Source of the DNA: Ailurus styani
Taxonomy: Eukaryota; Chordata; Mammalia; Carnivora; Ailuridae
DNA: 64,000 nt
Direction of reading: 5' to 3'
NCBI GenBank assembly: GCA_002007465.1
Contig: LNAC01000347.1
Location: forward strand, 376,135 to 440,134
The notes beneath the pieces are model-generated. The model made no database searches. It saw only the letters and a list, made by a program, of their open reading frames with translations, and was not told the DNA's origin. Positions within the stretch are counted from its first letter, which is position 1. Each line of letters opens with the position of its first letter. Both the position numbers and the translations under genes were made by a program. Positions 1-11,619 of this stretch are shown one piece after another.

Positions 1-121
1 GCAGAGGGAGAAGCAGGCTCCCCACTGAGCAAGGAGCCGGATTCGGGACTCGACCCGAGGACCCGGATCGTGACCTGAGCTGAAGGCAGTCGGTTAACTG
101 ACTGAGCCACCCAGGCGTCCC
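1..121 (-). repeat. CAN-SINE, truncated by window edge
   Basis: Antisense body and head ending GAGCCACCCAGGCGTCCC. Confidence 0.9.
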
Positions 122-709
122 TAGGTTGTTATTCCTATTAATGTTGTCGACAAATACTGTTAATGCTAGGCTGTTAATTGAGCCCCGATCTTTCTCCTCC
201 TCTGAGACTGGTGCTCAAAAGAAAAGAATGAGCGCTAGATTCAATAATAAGCTGATCGAGGCATCTAGTTACCAGTAGCTTTCTAATGCTGTCTGAGAGT
301 CCGATTTTCTGACAGCTTTATGCAAAAGCAGTGTTTTTTCTATCGCCTGGTATTTATTCACCGAGTGCCAGCTCCCAACCAACACTGAGATGCCTCGCAA
401 GGTTACCAGAGACTGGTCGCTGGGCCCCAGCCTACAACTCTGGAAGCAGTGTATATTTGGAAATTTCCTATTGTAGCTAATTCTGTAATTAAGTAGTATC
501 CAGATCTAAGAAGGCAAAGAAAGCATATTTGCAGTGTTTTCGGTAAACGAGCAGGACGACTGACCTCTAAGCTGTATTCTCTTGCATCTCTGTTATATTT
601 ATGTTTAAACATAACATGTTTAAAGCATGTTAATGCTTTCAGGGATGAGGCCCGGATGACAACCTTGCTATCCTCCCCATATGTGAGCAGTACCTTAAGT
701 TTCTTTGTA

Positions 710-912
710 GGGGTGATGCAGTCGGTTAAACACCTAACTCTTGATTGTGGCTCAGGTCGTGATCTTTGGTCGTGAGATTGAGCCCTGAGTCAGGCTCTGC
801 TCTCAGTGTCGAGTCTGCTAATGCTCTCTCTCCCTCTCCCTCTGTCCCTTCTCCGTCTCTCTCTCTCTCTCTCTCTCTCTCAAAAATAAATCTACTTTAA
901 AAAATATTTTAA
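710..912 (+). repeat. CAN-SINE, older type with (CT)n
   Basis: Head GGGGTGATGCAGTCGGTTAA, body, then a long (CT)n block at about 855-882 and an A-rich tail. It abuts the next SINE. Confidence 0.85.
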
Positions 913-913
913 A

Positions 914-1110
914 GGGCGCCTGTGTGGCTCAGTGGGTTAAAGCCTCTGCCTTCGGCTCAGGTCATGATCTCAGGGTCCTGGGATCGAGGTCCGCATCGGG
1001 CTCTCTGCTCAGCAGGGACCCCGCTTCCTCCTCTCTCTCTGCCTGCCTCTCAGCCTACTTGTGATCTGATCTCTCTGTGTCAAATAAATAAATAAAATCT
1101 TTAAAAAAAA
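914..1110 (+). repeat. CAN-SINE
   Basis: Complete head GGGCGCCTGTGTGGCTCAGT, CT block and (AAATA) tail. It inserted directly into the tail of the preceding SINE. Confidence 0.92.
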
Positions 1111-1361
1111 TTTTTTAATAAAAAATCTATTTAAAAAAATATCTTTGTAAAAATCCTATCCCCATAGGATGCCAGTGGGTGTGATGCGTGCAGGGGAGGT
1201 GAAAGGCGGAGGCCCGGAACGTGCTTCCCATTGTGGCATGTTGGGAATGATATGCCCCTGTCCTCCTTTTCATCATCAAGGAAGTTTGGAATGGGGATTA
1301 CTCATGGGTGAGCTCCATTAATACCAAATATTGCTTTGTCCCCCACTCCTTGGGTCCACAG

Positions 1362-1552
1362 AAAATGCTAGCTGGCCTGGAACACAAAAATGGGGAGCTC
1401 AAGCCCAAGAGTCGGAGAAGGTGGGGTCTTGTGTCCCGGTCGACAAAGGATTCTGACGACTGGGCTGACTTGGATGACTTGGATTTCAGTCCATCCCTCA
1501 CCAGGACCGACCTGAAAAACAAGAAGAGACAGAGCGAGGAGGCTCTCTGCAG
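1362..1552 (+). CDS. CILK1: CILK1 coding exon A (first in window)
   Basis: The acceptor is TCCACAG at 1355-1361. The exon gives 63 codons plus two bases, from [16 protein letters not shown] to RQSEEALC. The frame, and the need to complete an Arg codon with the A at 1670, put the exon end at 1552. The donor there reads AG|GCAAGT, a GC donor and not GT. Confidence 0.9.
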
Positions 1553-4500
1553 GCAAGTGTGCACCTCAGCTCCGGACACAGATCGAGCCTGGGGTCTGTG
1601 AAACGGTCTGTACCTCTCTGATGATGCTCTCCATCTCATGCTGACCTAAGCCACGTTCCCTTGCTTCAGATTTGAGAGCATTCTGGACCTGAAGCCCTCT
1701 GAGCCCATGAGTACAGGCAGCAGTGCCCCCGCCCAGACCTCCTATCAGAGGCGAGACACACCAACCCTGCGGTCCGCGGCCAAGCAGCACTACCTGAAGC
1801 ACTCACGATACTTGCCTGGTAATAGAAATGCTTGCCTTGACTTTCCTCCTTGATGAGAAACCATTTCCCTAGCATCACGTATTCACAGAGATTCTGTTTT
1901 GGAAGGCAAGAGCCCCAGGGCTTCTAGAACTTCCGAACTGGTGGGAACGTCATAGAAATATTTTATGAAGCCCAGGCCTCACATTTTCTTTTCATTTGTA
2001 TAGTTGCCTAAGAAAAAATGTTATAGTGGAAACTGGGTCCCCCCGCCCCCCCGCAGGAGGAGGCACTGGTGGTGAGAGCCAGGGGGCATGCCTGAGGCTC
2101 CTGCACCAGACCAGGGGTGGGAACAATGACCAGTCCTGTGTGCTCTCAGGAGACCAGAGTAGGCACTGAGTCACACCACCTGGCAGTATTGGGTGGGGGG
2201 GGGTGTTAAGTGGACATGCTGTAGTTTGATGGGTGCACAAACCTCTCTCCGGATTCTCCTGATTCCAGGCTTACAGCATCAGGCAACCATTCATTCACAG
2301 ATTCAATCAGTACATACATACTGAGCATCAAATGTGTGCGAGGCACTGGGAAAATTATGGTGAACACAGTGGCCATGCGGGAGCACAGTCTATGCAGTGA
2401 CTTTGTACCGCAGCCCTACAGACAATACTCTGGCCCCCTTGTGGCTTATTTCCTAGTGGTGGGAGCCAGACCCTAAACAAATAGACAACCAGTCTATGAC
2501 AGAAGGTGACAAAAGGTGATAGAAGGAGACAGAAGGTGGCACCACTGTAGACAGAGTGCTCAGGAAGGGCCTCTCTGAGCGCGTGACTCCTATCAGAATG
2601 GGGAGGAACAAATGAGCAGAACCAAGCAGGCCAGGGGAAGCAGCAAGTGGAGAGCCTTGAGGGGCAGGAAGGGGCTTGGCTTGTGAGGGGAAGGGCAGAG
2701 GGGCCTGCGTGGCCCAAGCGTGGTAAGAGGGTGATGCACGAGGCACGAGGCATCTTTGGGAGTCTTGTGAGACATTTGGAACTTCTTTCACAAGCAGCAG
2801 GAAGCTGTTGCAGGGTTTTAATTGGAGAGCAGGCTGGGTTCTTGTCCATCTGTGTGCTGAGTGGCTGAGGGCGGGCTGTAGTTCCCGTGCAGGTAAGGGG
2901 GTGCTGCTGCAGACTGGGGCTGCGGGGCACAGGGGCAGGAGGTGGGAGCAGCGGGCCCCACGGGTAGATTGACTGCTAGCCCTTGGTTGGCCTCCCAGGA
3001 TGACCTGGAAGGAGAGAGAGCAGGTGACAGGGTAGAGCAGTGGTCCAGGTGTCAGGGGCAGAGACCCGAACTCCAGGGGCCACAGACCAAAGGGCGCAGG
3101 GAGGGAATTAGGGAGTTATTTCTTTTTGGCTCTAGGAGAGGAAGGAGGAGAAAGGATGAATTCAGTCTTTCAGTTCTGAAAAACAGCTGCCATGTTGACC
3201 TAAATGGGAAAGCGGGCGGTCTAGTGCGTGCTTCAGCTTGAGTCTGAGGTGATTGATTAAGGTCAAGGCAGCCTTGGGAGTGAGGGCATCCATGAGGGTC
3301 ACCGGTGCTAACCCGAGTCACCAGCACTTGACGGCGCTAACAATCCAGGGCAGGTGAGAAGAGGGTTCTGGGGGACAGAACGCAGAGAGAGAGGAGCGGG
3401 GGGCTGCCGAGCTGGCCCGCAGGAGGGGGAGGAGGATCAAGAGGCACTCGGGAAGGTGACAGACGGTAGTGGCCCATGCAGGGGTACAGGTGGGAACGAC
3501 CAGGAGCACTGACGCCCAGGAAATAGCAGCCGAGGGGCCAAGCGAGAAGACAGGAGACAGACCTGTTGGGACCCAGGCTGTCCACCAGTGAGTTAGCCTC
3601 CAAAACCCCAGGACCCCGTCTTTCTTCCTTTTCTCAACCATCTGTTGGACACTGACTGTTGAACCTTAGAAAGTTAAGACACCTTGAGTTCTGTGATGAG
3701 TTTACCACTGAGCTCTGGTGTAAGATGAAATATGTATTTTGCATTTGAAAATCATTTCTTCCCTGTTAGGAATAAACATAAGAAACGGCATACTTCCAAA
3801 TCCAGGCAAGGATTTTGTTCCATCTAATCCGTGGTCGAGTTCTGGTTTGTCTGGAAAATCTTCAGGAACAGCATCAGTCATCAGCAAAATAAATTCAGGT
3901 AAGTAATGATTGTTAACTCCCAAAATGACAAGACGTAAATTCTCTAGATACAGCAAGGCGGGTCCAGAGGGACAGACTATGGCAATGAAAGGGTTTTCTG
4001 GGGTGGAAACCCAGGGCCCCTTGTTCAGGCTGTGCTCCTGTCTCTTTCTTGGCAGCAGGCTCTGGAGACCCAGCCAGCTGCCACAGGGCCTGCCCTCAGG
4101 CACAGCTGGGGAGTCAGACACCTCTGACGTCCGGGGCCCCGCCCTGCTGCACGGCCGACTGAGCTCCACCTGCCTTGTTCCAGCTAGTCCCCTCTCTGAT
4201 GACCCAGCCTTAGCCCAGAGCATCGAGAAACCTCCTCCGGTTGGAAAGTGGACAGCTCAGAGGGCCTTTTTTTTTTTGGTCTCAGTCCCACTTCTTTGAA
4301 TCGAGTAAAGGAATTTCCTAAGCCTCCCAGGTGGTCTATAACCCCATTCCCAGCTGGCCCGTTCCCTGCGTCACTCTCCCTCACACAGGCAGCCCCTGTC
4401 ATGCATTGCTCCCCCTTCCACATAGCCAGTTAAACACCTGGGCGTCACTTCTCCCTGCTCTATCCATAACACGTTCATTTATTTTGAGCAAAAAAAAAAA

Positions 4501-7355
4501 AAGAGGGATATGGGGCATCAACACCCACGTACCACCCCCAGCTCAAGGAGTCAAACTTTGCAAACACAAGAAGCCCACCATCTAGGCCTTCCTCCCCTTT
4601 CCCTCTTTCCCCTCTCCTTCCCCTGACCCCTACCTAATTTGGGTGTTTATTACTTCTGTGCATTTTTTAAAGACTTGTTCGTGAACTACGTAGTATGTTT
4701 TTACATGTTCAAAAATTAATATAAACGTAATTCTGGATCGCCACTCATTTTAGTAATTCTATGATGATATAGCAATTACACATAGATGTAAGATCCATCA
4801 TAGTATATATTATAAAACATATATAACTAATATCACCATATCACCCCCTAATTTATGACTTTTACTGGACCGTAATGTATTTATCCTTCTCTCCTTGATG
4901 AGCATGGAAGTTGTGAACCATCTTTGCTATGAGAAGGAGCGCTGAAATGAACCCGGGCTACCCTCTTGTCGCACACCTGCGTGAAGGTTTCTCTGGGGTT
5001 AATGTTAACAGGTTAAAGGGTGTGCTCATCTTTGACTTTACAGATGTTGCGAAATTGCTCTCCAGCAGGGTCTGGGAGTGGTGCTGCATCCTTGATGCCA
5101 CTTGGTACTGTCGCGATTGCAAACTGTGTGCTGGTCTGATGGGTGTGAGATGGCATCTTGTGGTGGCTTAAACTTGCATGTCCTGTATACTAACGAGGTG
5201 GAGCATCTTGTCTCGTGTTCATGCACTGTACGTTTTTCTCCCTTTTGTGACTTACCTATTCAGATTCTCTGCCCATTTTTTTTTTGTACCTATTCACCAA
5301 AAATGCAACATGTGCTCTAGCACAACACAGCTCCTCACCCAGGCATTGCCACTCTGCCACGCGTTCTCTCTCCCCCCTAACCCCTTTTGCAACTTCCATT
5401 TGTATGATGGCCCTTAATATTTTTCATCATTCTGTGTGTACCTGAAGTCTTAATAAGGCTTCTAGATCTCTGTTCATCCACCTAATATGTATTGATTACT
5501 GCTACCTATAAGGCATCCCAGTAACCTCCTAGAATACTAAGATGAGTCGCATACAGTTCCAGCCCTTAAAGCACTCTCACTCCGAAAGGTTCATAAAAAG
5601 TGAATATATTTAATATACATCATTAATTTTTCTGATTACGGGCAAGAGTATTTAGCGTAAACTTACTTGTCATAACTAAATAATTAAACCTGCGTGTCGC
5701 CCAGTAAGAGAATGGTTTGGTGGATTATGGTTTAGCCGGATTCTAGAATTTGTGCACACTGACCTGGAAGGATAACTCTTCTCTATTATGGAGTGGAAAA
5801 AGCAAATTTCAGAACTGGCTAAATCCATTATTCCAAAAAAGAAAGAAAACTGCACATTTTCGTTTTCTTGAATGAACCAAGCATCCGGGCTCCATTCAGG
5901 CGCAGGCTTCAAGAGCAGCCCCATCTTTGCTGCCCCCTCTCCCCCATCTTTCTGCCAGTGTGGTGTGGAGGAATGCTCTGCTCACAATTCACTGTTCTTC
6001 CCGTATTTCCCCCCAAAAAGCAAACACCAAATTCTTTATTGTTCCGCACCTGTGTAACCCTGTTGGTGTTACGTGCACGTGGGGTCTTTGTAGTAATGAG
6101 CTTTTGCTTTTGTGAATCAGTTGGTTCCAGTTCTACAAGTTCTAGTGGACTGACTGGAAACTATATCCCATCCTTCCTGAAAAAAGAAGTTGGTTCTGCT
6201 ATGCAGAGGGTACACTTGGCTCCTATTCCAGACCCTTCTCCAGGTGAGTCCTATTTTGGGTTATTCATGAAGCAGTTCATCACACGGTTATTGAGTAACG
6301 GCTTTGAGCCAGGCATGTTGTAGGCTGAGGACGCGCCAAGGAAGGGTCGATGCTCGCCAGTGCTGAGAAAAATGAGGTAGGCAGGACATAGGGAATGCGG
6401 AGGTTGGAGTGTACATTTTTAAAGAGGGTGGCCAAACTCTAAGAGACTCTTAATCTCAGGAAACAGACTAAGGGTTGCTAGAGAGGAGGCGGGTGGGAGG
6501 GACGGCAAGGCTGGGTGATGGGCATTGGGGAGGGTATGTGTTGTGGTAACTACTGTGAGTTGTTTAAGACTGATGATTCACAGACCTGTACCCCTGAAAC
6601 AGACAATACAATATATGTTAATTTTAAAAAATAATAATTTTTTAAAAATCAAATAAAGAGGGTGGTCAGAGAAGACCTTCCTGCCAAGGAGCTGTTGAGT
6701 GAAGGAGGTGAGCCGGCTAGCCCTGTGGTGTGGGTGAAGCTGCTCCCAGCACCGGGTTCCTAGCACGTGGGCCTGCAGGCAGGAGAGGTAGGCACGTTGC
6801 CGGAAGAGCTCGGAGACACATGGCAGGGGTGGCGTGAGTGAGCACAGTTGGAAGCAGGGAAACTGACTGGCTGTTGGAATCATCAGGGGACAATGGGCCA
6901 GGCTGCTGAGAGCGGAGCTGGGCCAGATTCTGGGTCTATTTGGAAAGCAGAGCCAGTGGCATTTGCTGACCAATGACACGTGGGCTGGGAAAAAAGAAGG
7001 GTCAGGAATGACACCAGTGTTTTTGGCCTGACAACAATAGAATGGAGCTGTCCTTCACCGAGAGAGGGAAGACTGTGAGTCACCCACCAGTGCTTCTCTT
7101 GAGCTCCCATTTTCTGATATTTTTGCCGCCAGGATGCATTTATTTGCTGTGTTTGCAGGAGTCGCATATCAATCCCACCCACCTTCCTCTTTCATCGCAG
7201 GCTATTCTTCCCTGAAGGCTGTGAGACCTCATCCCGGAAGACCTTTCTTCCACACCCAGCCTAGAAGCACTCCTGGGCTGATGCCACGGCCTCCGGCTGC
7301 CCAGCCAGTGCACGGCCGGACCGACTGGGTTTCTAAGTACGCGTCTCGGCGATGA
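1362..7355 (+). CDS. CILK1: CILK1 (ICK) ciliogenesis-associated kinase 1, last five coding exons
   Basis: The coding exons are joined as 1362-1552, 1670-1818, 3770-3898, 6121-6243 and 7201-7355. They read in one frame for 248 residues to a TGA. I recognise the protein as the C-terminal, non-catalytic tail of CILK1, a CDK/MAPK-like serine/threonine kinase that limits cilium length and acts in ciliary trafficking. The human protein is about 632 residues, so this is roughly the last 40%. The kinase domain, with its ATP site and TDY activation loop, lies upstream of the window. The tail is Ser/Pro/Arg-rich and probably disordered. It contains an acidic WADLDDLDF segment and ends [11 protein letters not shown]. 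Intron phases agree at every junction. The first intron in the window appears to use a GC donor. Its neighbour downstream is RN7SK/GSTA4, as in human 6p12. Confidence 0.95.
1670..1818 (+). CDS. CILK1: CILK1 coding exon B
   Basis: The acceptor TTGCTTCAG ends at 1669 and the donor is G|GTAATA at 1819. The exon encodes [12 protein letters not shown] through KHSRYLP and leaves one base of a Gly codon. It is separated from exon A by an intron of only 117 bp. Confidence 0.93.
1819..3769 (+). other. CILK1 intron between exons B and C
   Basis: About 1.95 kb. It is moderately GC-rich, purine-biased unique sequence with G runs near 2041 and 2193. An old interspersed-repeat-like stretch at about 2270-2600 resembles the common mammalian motif built around TGAGCATCAAATGTGTGCGA. 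Open frames here, such as the antisense one at 2355-2930, have no recognisable homology. Confidence 0.6.
3770..3898 (+). CDS. CILK1: CILK1 coding exon C
   Basis: The acceptor CCCTGTTAG ends at 3769 and the donor is AG|GTAAGTA at 3899. The exon encodes [16 protein letters not shown] and a Ser/Gly-rich stretch ending ISKINS. It is 129 bp with matching phase on both sides. Confidence 0.94.
3899..6120 (+). other. CILK1 intron between exons C and D
   Basis: About 2.2 kb. It contains an old antisense L1 fragment (about 4860-5280), an A-run at 4490-4502 and otherwise unique AT-rich sequence. No gene is seen. Confidence 0.6.
4860..5280 (-). repeat. ancient L1 fragment (ORF2 3' region, antisense)
   Basis: The stretch follows the order of motifs of an old mammalian L1 read in reverse. 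Landmarks are GATGTTGCGAAATTGCTCTC, then TGGGTGTGAGATGGCATCTT, GGAGCATCTTGTCTCGTGTT and TTCAGATTCTCTGCCCATTT. It is heavily diverged. Family assignment is from memory only. Confidence 0.6.
6121..6243 (+). CDS. CILK1: CILK1 coding exon D
   Basis: The acceptor TGTGAATCAG ends at 6120 and the donor is CAG|GTGAGTC at 6244. The exon encodes a serine cluster ([10 protein letters not shown]), then [18 protein letters not shown] and LAPIPDPSP. Confidence 0.94.
6244..7200 (+). other. CILK1 last intron
   Basis: A 957-bp intron. An old interspersed-repeat-like segment lies at about 6255-6410, the carnivore L1 3' end at 6411-6660, and unique sequence follows up to the acceptor. No other gene is visible. 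Confidence 0.65.
6411..6660 (+). repeat. carnivore L1 3' end
   Basis: The characteristic carnivore L1 3'UTR is present. It runs AGAGACTCTTAATCTCAGGA, a G-rich purine block (GGCGGGTGGGAGGGACGG), GGGCATTGGGGAGGGTATGT, then GATGATTCACAGACCTGTAC and an AT-rich tail. It lies in the CILK1 intron between exons D and E, on the sense strand. Confidence 0.8.
7201..7355 (+). CDS. CILK1: CILK1 terminal coding exon
   Basis: The acceptor TTCATCGCAG ends at 7200. The exon encodes [17 protein letters not shown] to [11 protein letters not shown] and stops with TGA at 7353-7355. The Arg-rich C-terminus matches the remembered human end almost exactly. Confidence 0.95.
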
Positions 7356-10300
7356 GCGGCCAAAGCTTCTGGGCGTGGGGCAAAGCAAGACACAGTCCCT
7401 CAGCCATCTGGTTGGTGTTTTGCCAGCAAGAAACTGGCCGACGGTGTGAAAGCAAACAAATACTTTATAGTTATTCTTCTGAACTAAGACATTTCAATAT
7501 TCTTTTTAAGGTTTTTTTAAAATATTGATTTGAATGCAATACCCTTTTTTTGTACAAAATTATTTTATTCTAAAACTGGGTCCCAATTATTTTCTTAAGC
7601 AGCAGCATTTTGTATATATGGATTATGTTTTAGCATTTTATACAACAAATTCAACTTTGTAATGAACTTTTTAAAAATTAATTGATTTTCCTTTGGGGTT
7701 CCAGATAATATTTTATACAGATTTTTAAAAATGTAGTAATATTGATGCAGTATTGCAGCAGGGGTGCAATTGAAGGCTACATGAGAAGGTTATTTACTCA
7801 GTGCGTGCAGTTATTTGTGAAGTGGTTAAATTTTAAATGCGGCACGCTGGTACTTCGGCTTTCTTGGACCAGCCTCAGAGCTAGATGAATGATCTTCTGC
7901 TTTTCTCACTATCAGGTTCTTGGTTTGATTCTGTGACACCACTGTGCTGTTCTAAAAATACTATTATGCAATGAATTTCCCAGCCAAAAGAACTCCAAGT
8001 AAATAGTTTTTGAAATTTTTACAATCACCCTTTTCGGTGGTTGGAGAGACGAACCAGGTTTTATCACAGTAGGCCATCACATTCTATTTTCTCCCGGTTT
8101 TTTTATGTTTCTTCCATTTTTGAAATCCAGTTGTATAAGTACCCCCAAAAGGGAAGCTTTTCAAGCCAACAGGTCTTTAGCATAAGGGTCAACACAGTCC
8201 GTTAAACTTATATCCCTATCAAGATACATGACCAAAAAGCTAGTTTCAAAGCAGCAGAAGATTTTTTTAATTATAATAACTGATCGACTCTTGCATTCAG
8301 TCCAGTTCTCCAGGCCTGGCTAGGAATAGACAGGGAAGAATCTTCTGTCCTAGCCACGTTCTCAGGGCACTTTGGGGAGCAGGAAAGATTTATGGCCGAG
8401 GTTCCGCTGACCTGGGAAGACCTGGCTACCATGATGGTGGTGTAGGTAGCTTGCCACATTTGAACTCATAACCCTTGTGTAGTTGCTTCACACAGTGGGA
8501 ACTCTATTTGTTGGACAGAGGCCGTTCCATTGAGAGGAATGTTTACAGCAATTTTGAAGATGACAAAGCCAGTTTGCAGACAGAAAAAAACAAATGGTCC
8601 ACTCTTTGTCCATCTCTGTAGGGCACATCTGCCCCACCTGTGGTTCCCTGGAAGGCAGCAGGGAAGGTCTCCACCAGTGAGCACGATACAAACTCAGTAG
8701 TGTATTGACTCACATTCTCCCAGGGCCCAAGCTACTCTCATTTGGTTCCAGGTTCCCGGATGTAGCAGGTTGAGCCGTATGAAATTGTCGTTTCTATAGG
8801 TTAAAATGATAGATAAAAGAGAATGTTGGCACTTTGACATGATTCGACCCAGTACGTGGATAAATTATTGCTTTGATGTATTAGTAGTGTGTTGCAGCCT
8901 GAACAAATTGCTGTGGCTCCCACAGGGCCCTCATCTAAATCAGGGAGTAATTTCCACTTTGGGGAATCTGGCACAAAAATGTACTTGACCAAGCACTATG
9001 ATCCCTAGGGGCGTGAGAAAAGCACATAATGGATGTGGATTTGATAGGTAATATTTTCTGTTAACAAACTGGCAGCAAAGCTTCAGAAAACAAATATGTA
9101 TATGAAAGCACAACTTGAAGCTGAGTTCACTTCTGTATTATATTCTCAACTCATTATCTAAAGCAGCAGAAAATGTGTTTTCAGAGATGAGTCCTTTACT
9201 GCGATTAATATTTATTTTCCCTTTCTGTATTATGTATAAAAAGTAAGTTAATCTGTAACCTTACCCAGCTTGCTGGAAAGCTGGTTTTAAATTGTAAATA
9301 CCTCTTAGAGAAGTGAATGGATTGTGAAAACCATATTCTTGGCATTCTAGCTTATGTTAAGGTCATGACTTTTTTTTAAATTGAAAAACCTAGTCTCCTG
9401 GTTATTACACATTATAAAATTGTTTTTGTAATACTTTTGTGGGCCCAAATTCAGAAAATATTTACGTTTTCGTCCTCTTACTTTTTCCTTTACTTATGAG
9501 TAAACAGGTTCCCTTAGGAAGCCAAAAACATTTATCCATGTGAAAGTCGAGAAGCTGATGTCCAGTTGAGAGAACTAGAAGACTGAAAAAACAATGTAAA
9601 TTATAAAGAACCAGCTAAATCCTAGAAAGTTCTCTTTTTTTCTCCCATAAAGGGTAAAGGACAATGTGTACACACGCTGTTTACTATAGAAGGGAATCAT
9701 GACCATTTTTTGTTACGTGAAAAATTAAATGCTACCTGGTGTGTATATCTTTTAGTGAGTAGAGAATTATAAGATGTACTATACCAAGAGGAATGCGGAG
9801 TTTCACTGTACCAATCCATGACAATACCTCATTTCCGGTCAGAAATCTTTTCGGGACGTCGGGAAATGGTACAGGGATGGCTCTCATTCCACACCCAAAG
9901 GTTCGGTGATAGTGGTGTGCCGGGGGTACGTGTGCAAACCGCAAGGGAAGCGGCATGGGCATAAAAGCTACTCTTGGTGTGATTGTTCATCTTACAATAA
10001 AATTCCATAAACTAATAAACACCTAGCTCACATATGATAGGGCTTAAGTAGGAAGAAAATTGATTTTCAAACAGTTTTTTTTAGACACCTCTCATAGATA
10101 GGCTAAAGGACTGTATACATCTAACTAATTGACACTGTGTCATCTTCTGACGTTATCAAAAATTGAATACAATCAAGGTAACGCCTAAATACAAATACCG
10201 GTACTTCTGGGGCTCACGGCACCATCTTTGCTCATGAAGTAGCGTTTCCCTACCATCAAGCCATTGTTTTGTGCCATTTAGGAGAAAAAGAACGCAGGCT

Positions 10301-10855
10301 GTACGTTCCAGCTCAGTGTATGACCAAAAGCAATATGTTTATAAGAAAATGTTTGACATGCTAATTATTTTATATCATTTAAAGCATATTGTAGCAACTC
10401 GTTTGTTTAATATATGTGCTTAATTTTTAGAATTATTTTTACAATTTCCAACCAAAGTACTGTATTTTATATAACTTATTGTGAGGACCCTCTCATGGAA
10501 ACCATTAAGAAGACAAACTGGAGGCAAGCATCCCATCAATCTGTATTATCAGTTTCTTAGAGACACTGTGCTAATGTGAATTTCAAATTACCCAAACAGT
10601 CTTCTGATCCCAGATGTCTCAGTACTGATAGCAGGTTAGTCACCGGATTTGATTACGAGGGAATAACTGAGAATATATTTATTTAAAAAGCAAATATTCA
10701 TCATGATGAGAATAGAGGAGGACAGAAAACCACTGACACAAGCCCCTTCTGAAAAAAAATATTGCGTTTTGAATAGTTTGTCCTAACGTGTTTAAAAACG
10801 TTAACTTTATGTAAGGAAAATTCTGCTCCAAATAAAGTTACAGTTAAAGAAAGAA
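7356..10855 (+). other. CILK1: CILK1 3' untranslated region
   Basis: About 3.5 kb of AT-rich, nearly SINE-free sequence follows the CILK1 stop. This length is consistent with the long human CILK1 3'UTR. AATAAA signals occur at 9996-10001 and 10831-10836. The second is followed by a short A-rich stretch and a GT/T-rich element (GATCTGAGTGTTCCGTTTTT), a good distal poly(A) site. TGTATATA at 7611-7618 and TGTAAATA at 9293-9300 fit the Pumilio site. The absence of inserted SINEs, unlike all the flanking DNA, fits a retained transcript. Confidence 0.75.
10831..10836 (+). terminator. CILK1: CILK1 distal poly(A) signal AATAAA
   Basis: AATAAA with downstream A-rich and then GT/T-rich sequence at 10850-10885. 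Interspersed repeats resume right after it, at 10913. It is the preferred end of the CILK1 transcript. An alternative signal lies at 9996. Confidence 0.6.
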
Positions 10856-11619
10856 AAATGATCTGAGTGTTCCGTTTTTATTTTCAGTGTTCTTCCATCA
10901 GAAGATAACAGTGGGGCACCCGGCTGGCTCAGTTAGTAAAAGCACACTACTCCTGATCTCAGGGTTGTGAGTTCAAGCCTCGCATTGGATGTAGAGATAA
11001 CTTAAAAATAAAAACTTTCACAACGACAAGAAGATTACATTAGTATTTCCTCATGTGGGGTTTTGATATTTTATAACTTCTTAATGCCTTGTACAGTGTT
11101 ACTACCATGAAATTAAAAGGATAAGCTCAGAGCAGCAGTGTAAAGAGTTATACTACAATCTGGAGACTTTTATTTTTTATTTATTTTTTGGAGGCTTTTT
11201 TAAAATTTAGGATTTAGCATGTTAGGTGACAAGGAATATTTAAAAAAAGAAAAAAGCAGGTGAAGACAATTTCTGGTTGCTGATTTCATCATGCCTCATA
11301 ATACCTACCTTGTATGTTTTCAGCTTTTCACAGCATACTCATATGTACAATACAAACCATCAAACTCATCACTTCATGAATTACATTCAAGATTCCACGG
11401 GAAATTCACTTCCCGTGAATTCACTTGGATCCTGGGAAGAGTTTTGTAGGGACACAATTTACCAAAGGTGGACTGCTGAATCCCTAAGTGTGAACTCAAC
11501 AGCATGCGTCTTAACTTTTTGGAATCATCTGCCCACCCTGCCCCTTCAGAGGCCTTACGGATTTGAGGTCCTGCCATCCTTCCTGCTGATAAAATTTGCT
11601 GTTAGGATCTCCCACATAG
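10856..11619. other. intergenic stretch before the KRT8 pseudogene
   Basis: Contains an old SINE at 10913-11015, AT-rich sequence with T-rich runs at about 11160-11210, and unassigned DNA from 11277 to 11619. The open frame starting 11277 runs into the keratin pseudogene and has no recognisable product. Confidence 0.55.
10913..11015 (+). repeat. CAN-SINE, old short type
   Basis: GGGGCACCCGGCTGGCTCAG, GTTGTGAGTTCAAGCC and ATGTAGAGATAACTTAAA. Confidence 0.85.

Larger units (their letters stand above)
1..1361 (+). other. CILK1 intron, 3' part
   Basis: No coding exon is visible. The stretch holds a truncated antisense CAN-SINE at the window edge and two sense CAN-SINEs head to tail at 710-1110. 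The rest is unique-looking sequence, including a 3' splice region before 1362. Confidence 0.7.

Noticed and set aside
2355..2930. Antisense open frame of 191 codons in a CILK1 intron
   Set aside because: Low-complexity Pro/Ser/Leu composition, no recognisable family, no splice or promoter support.
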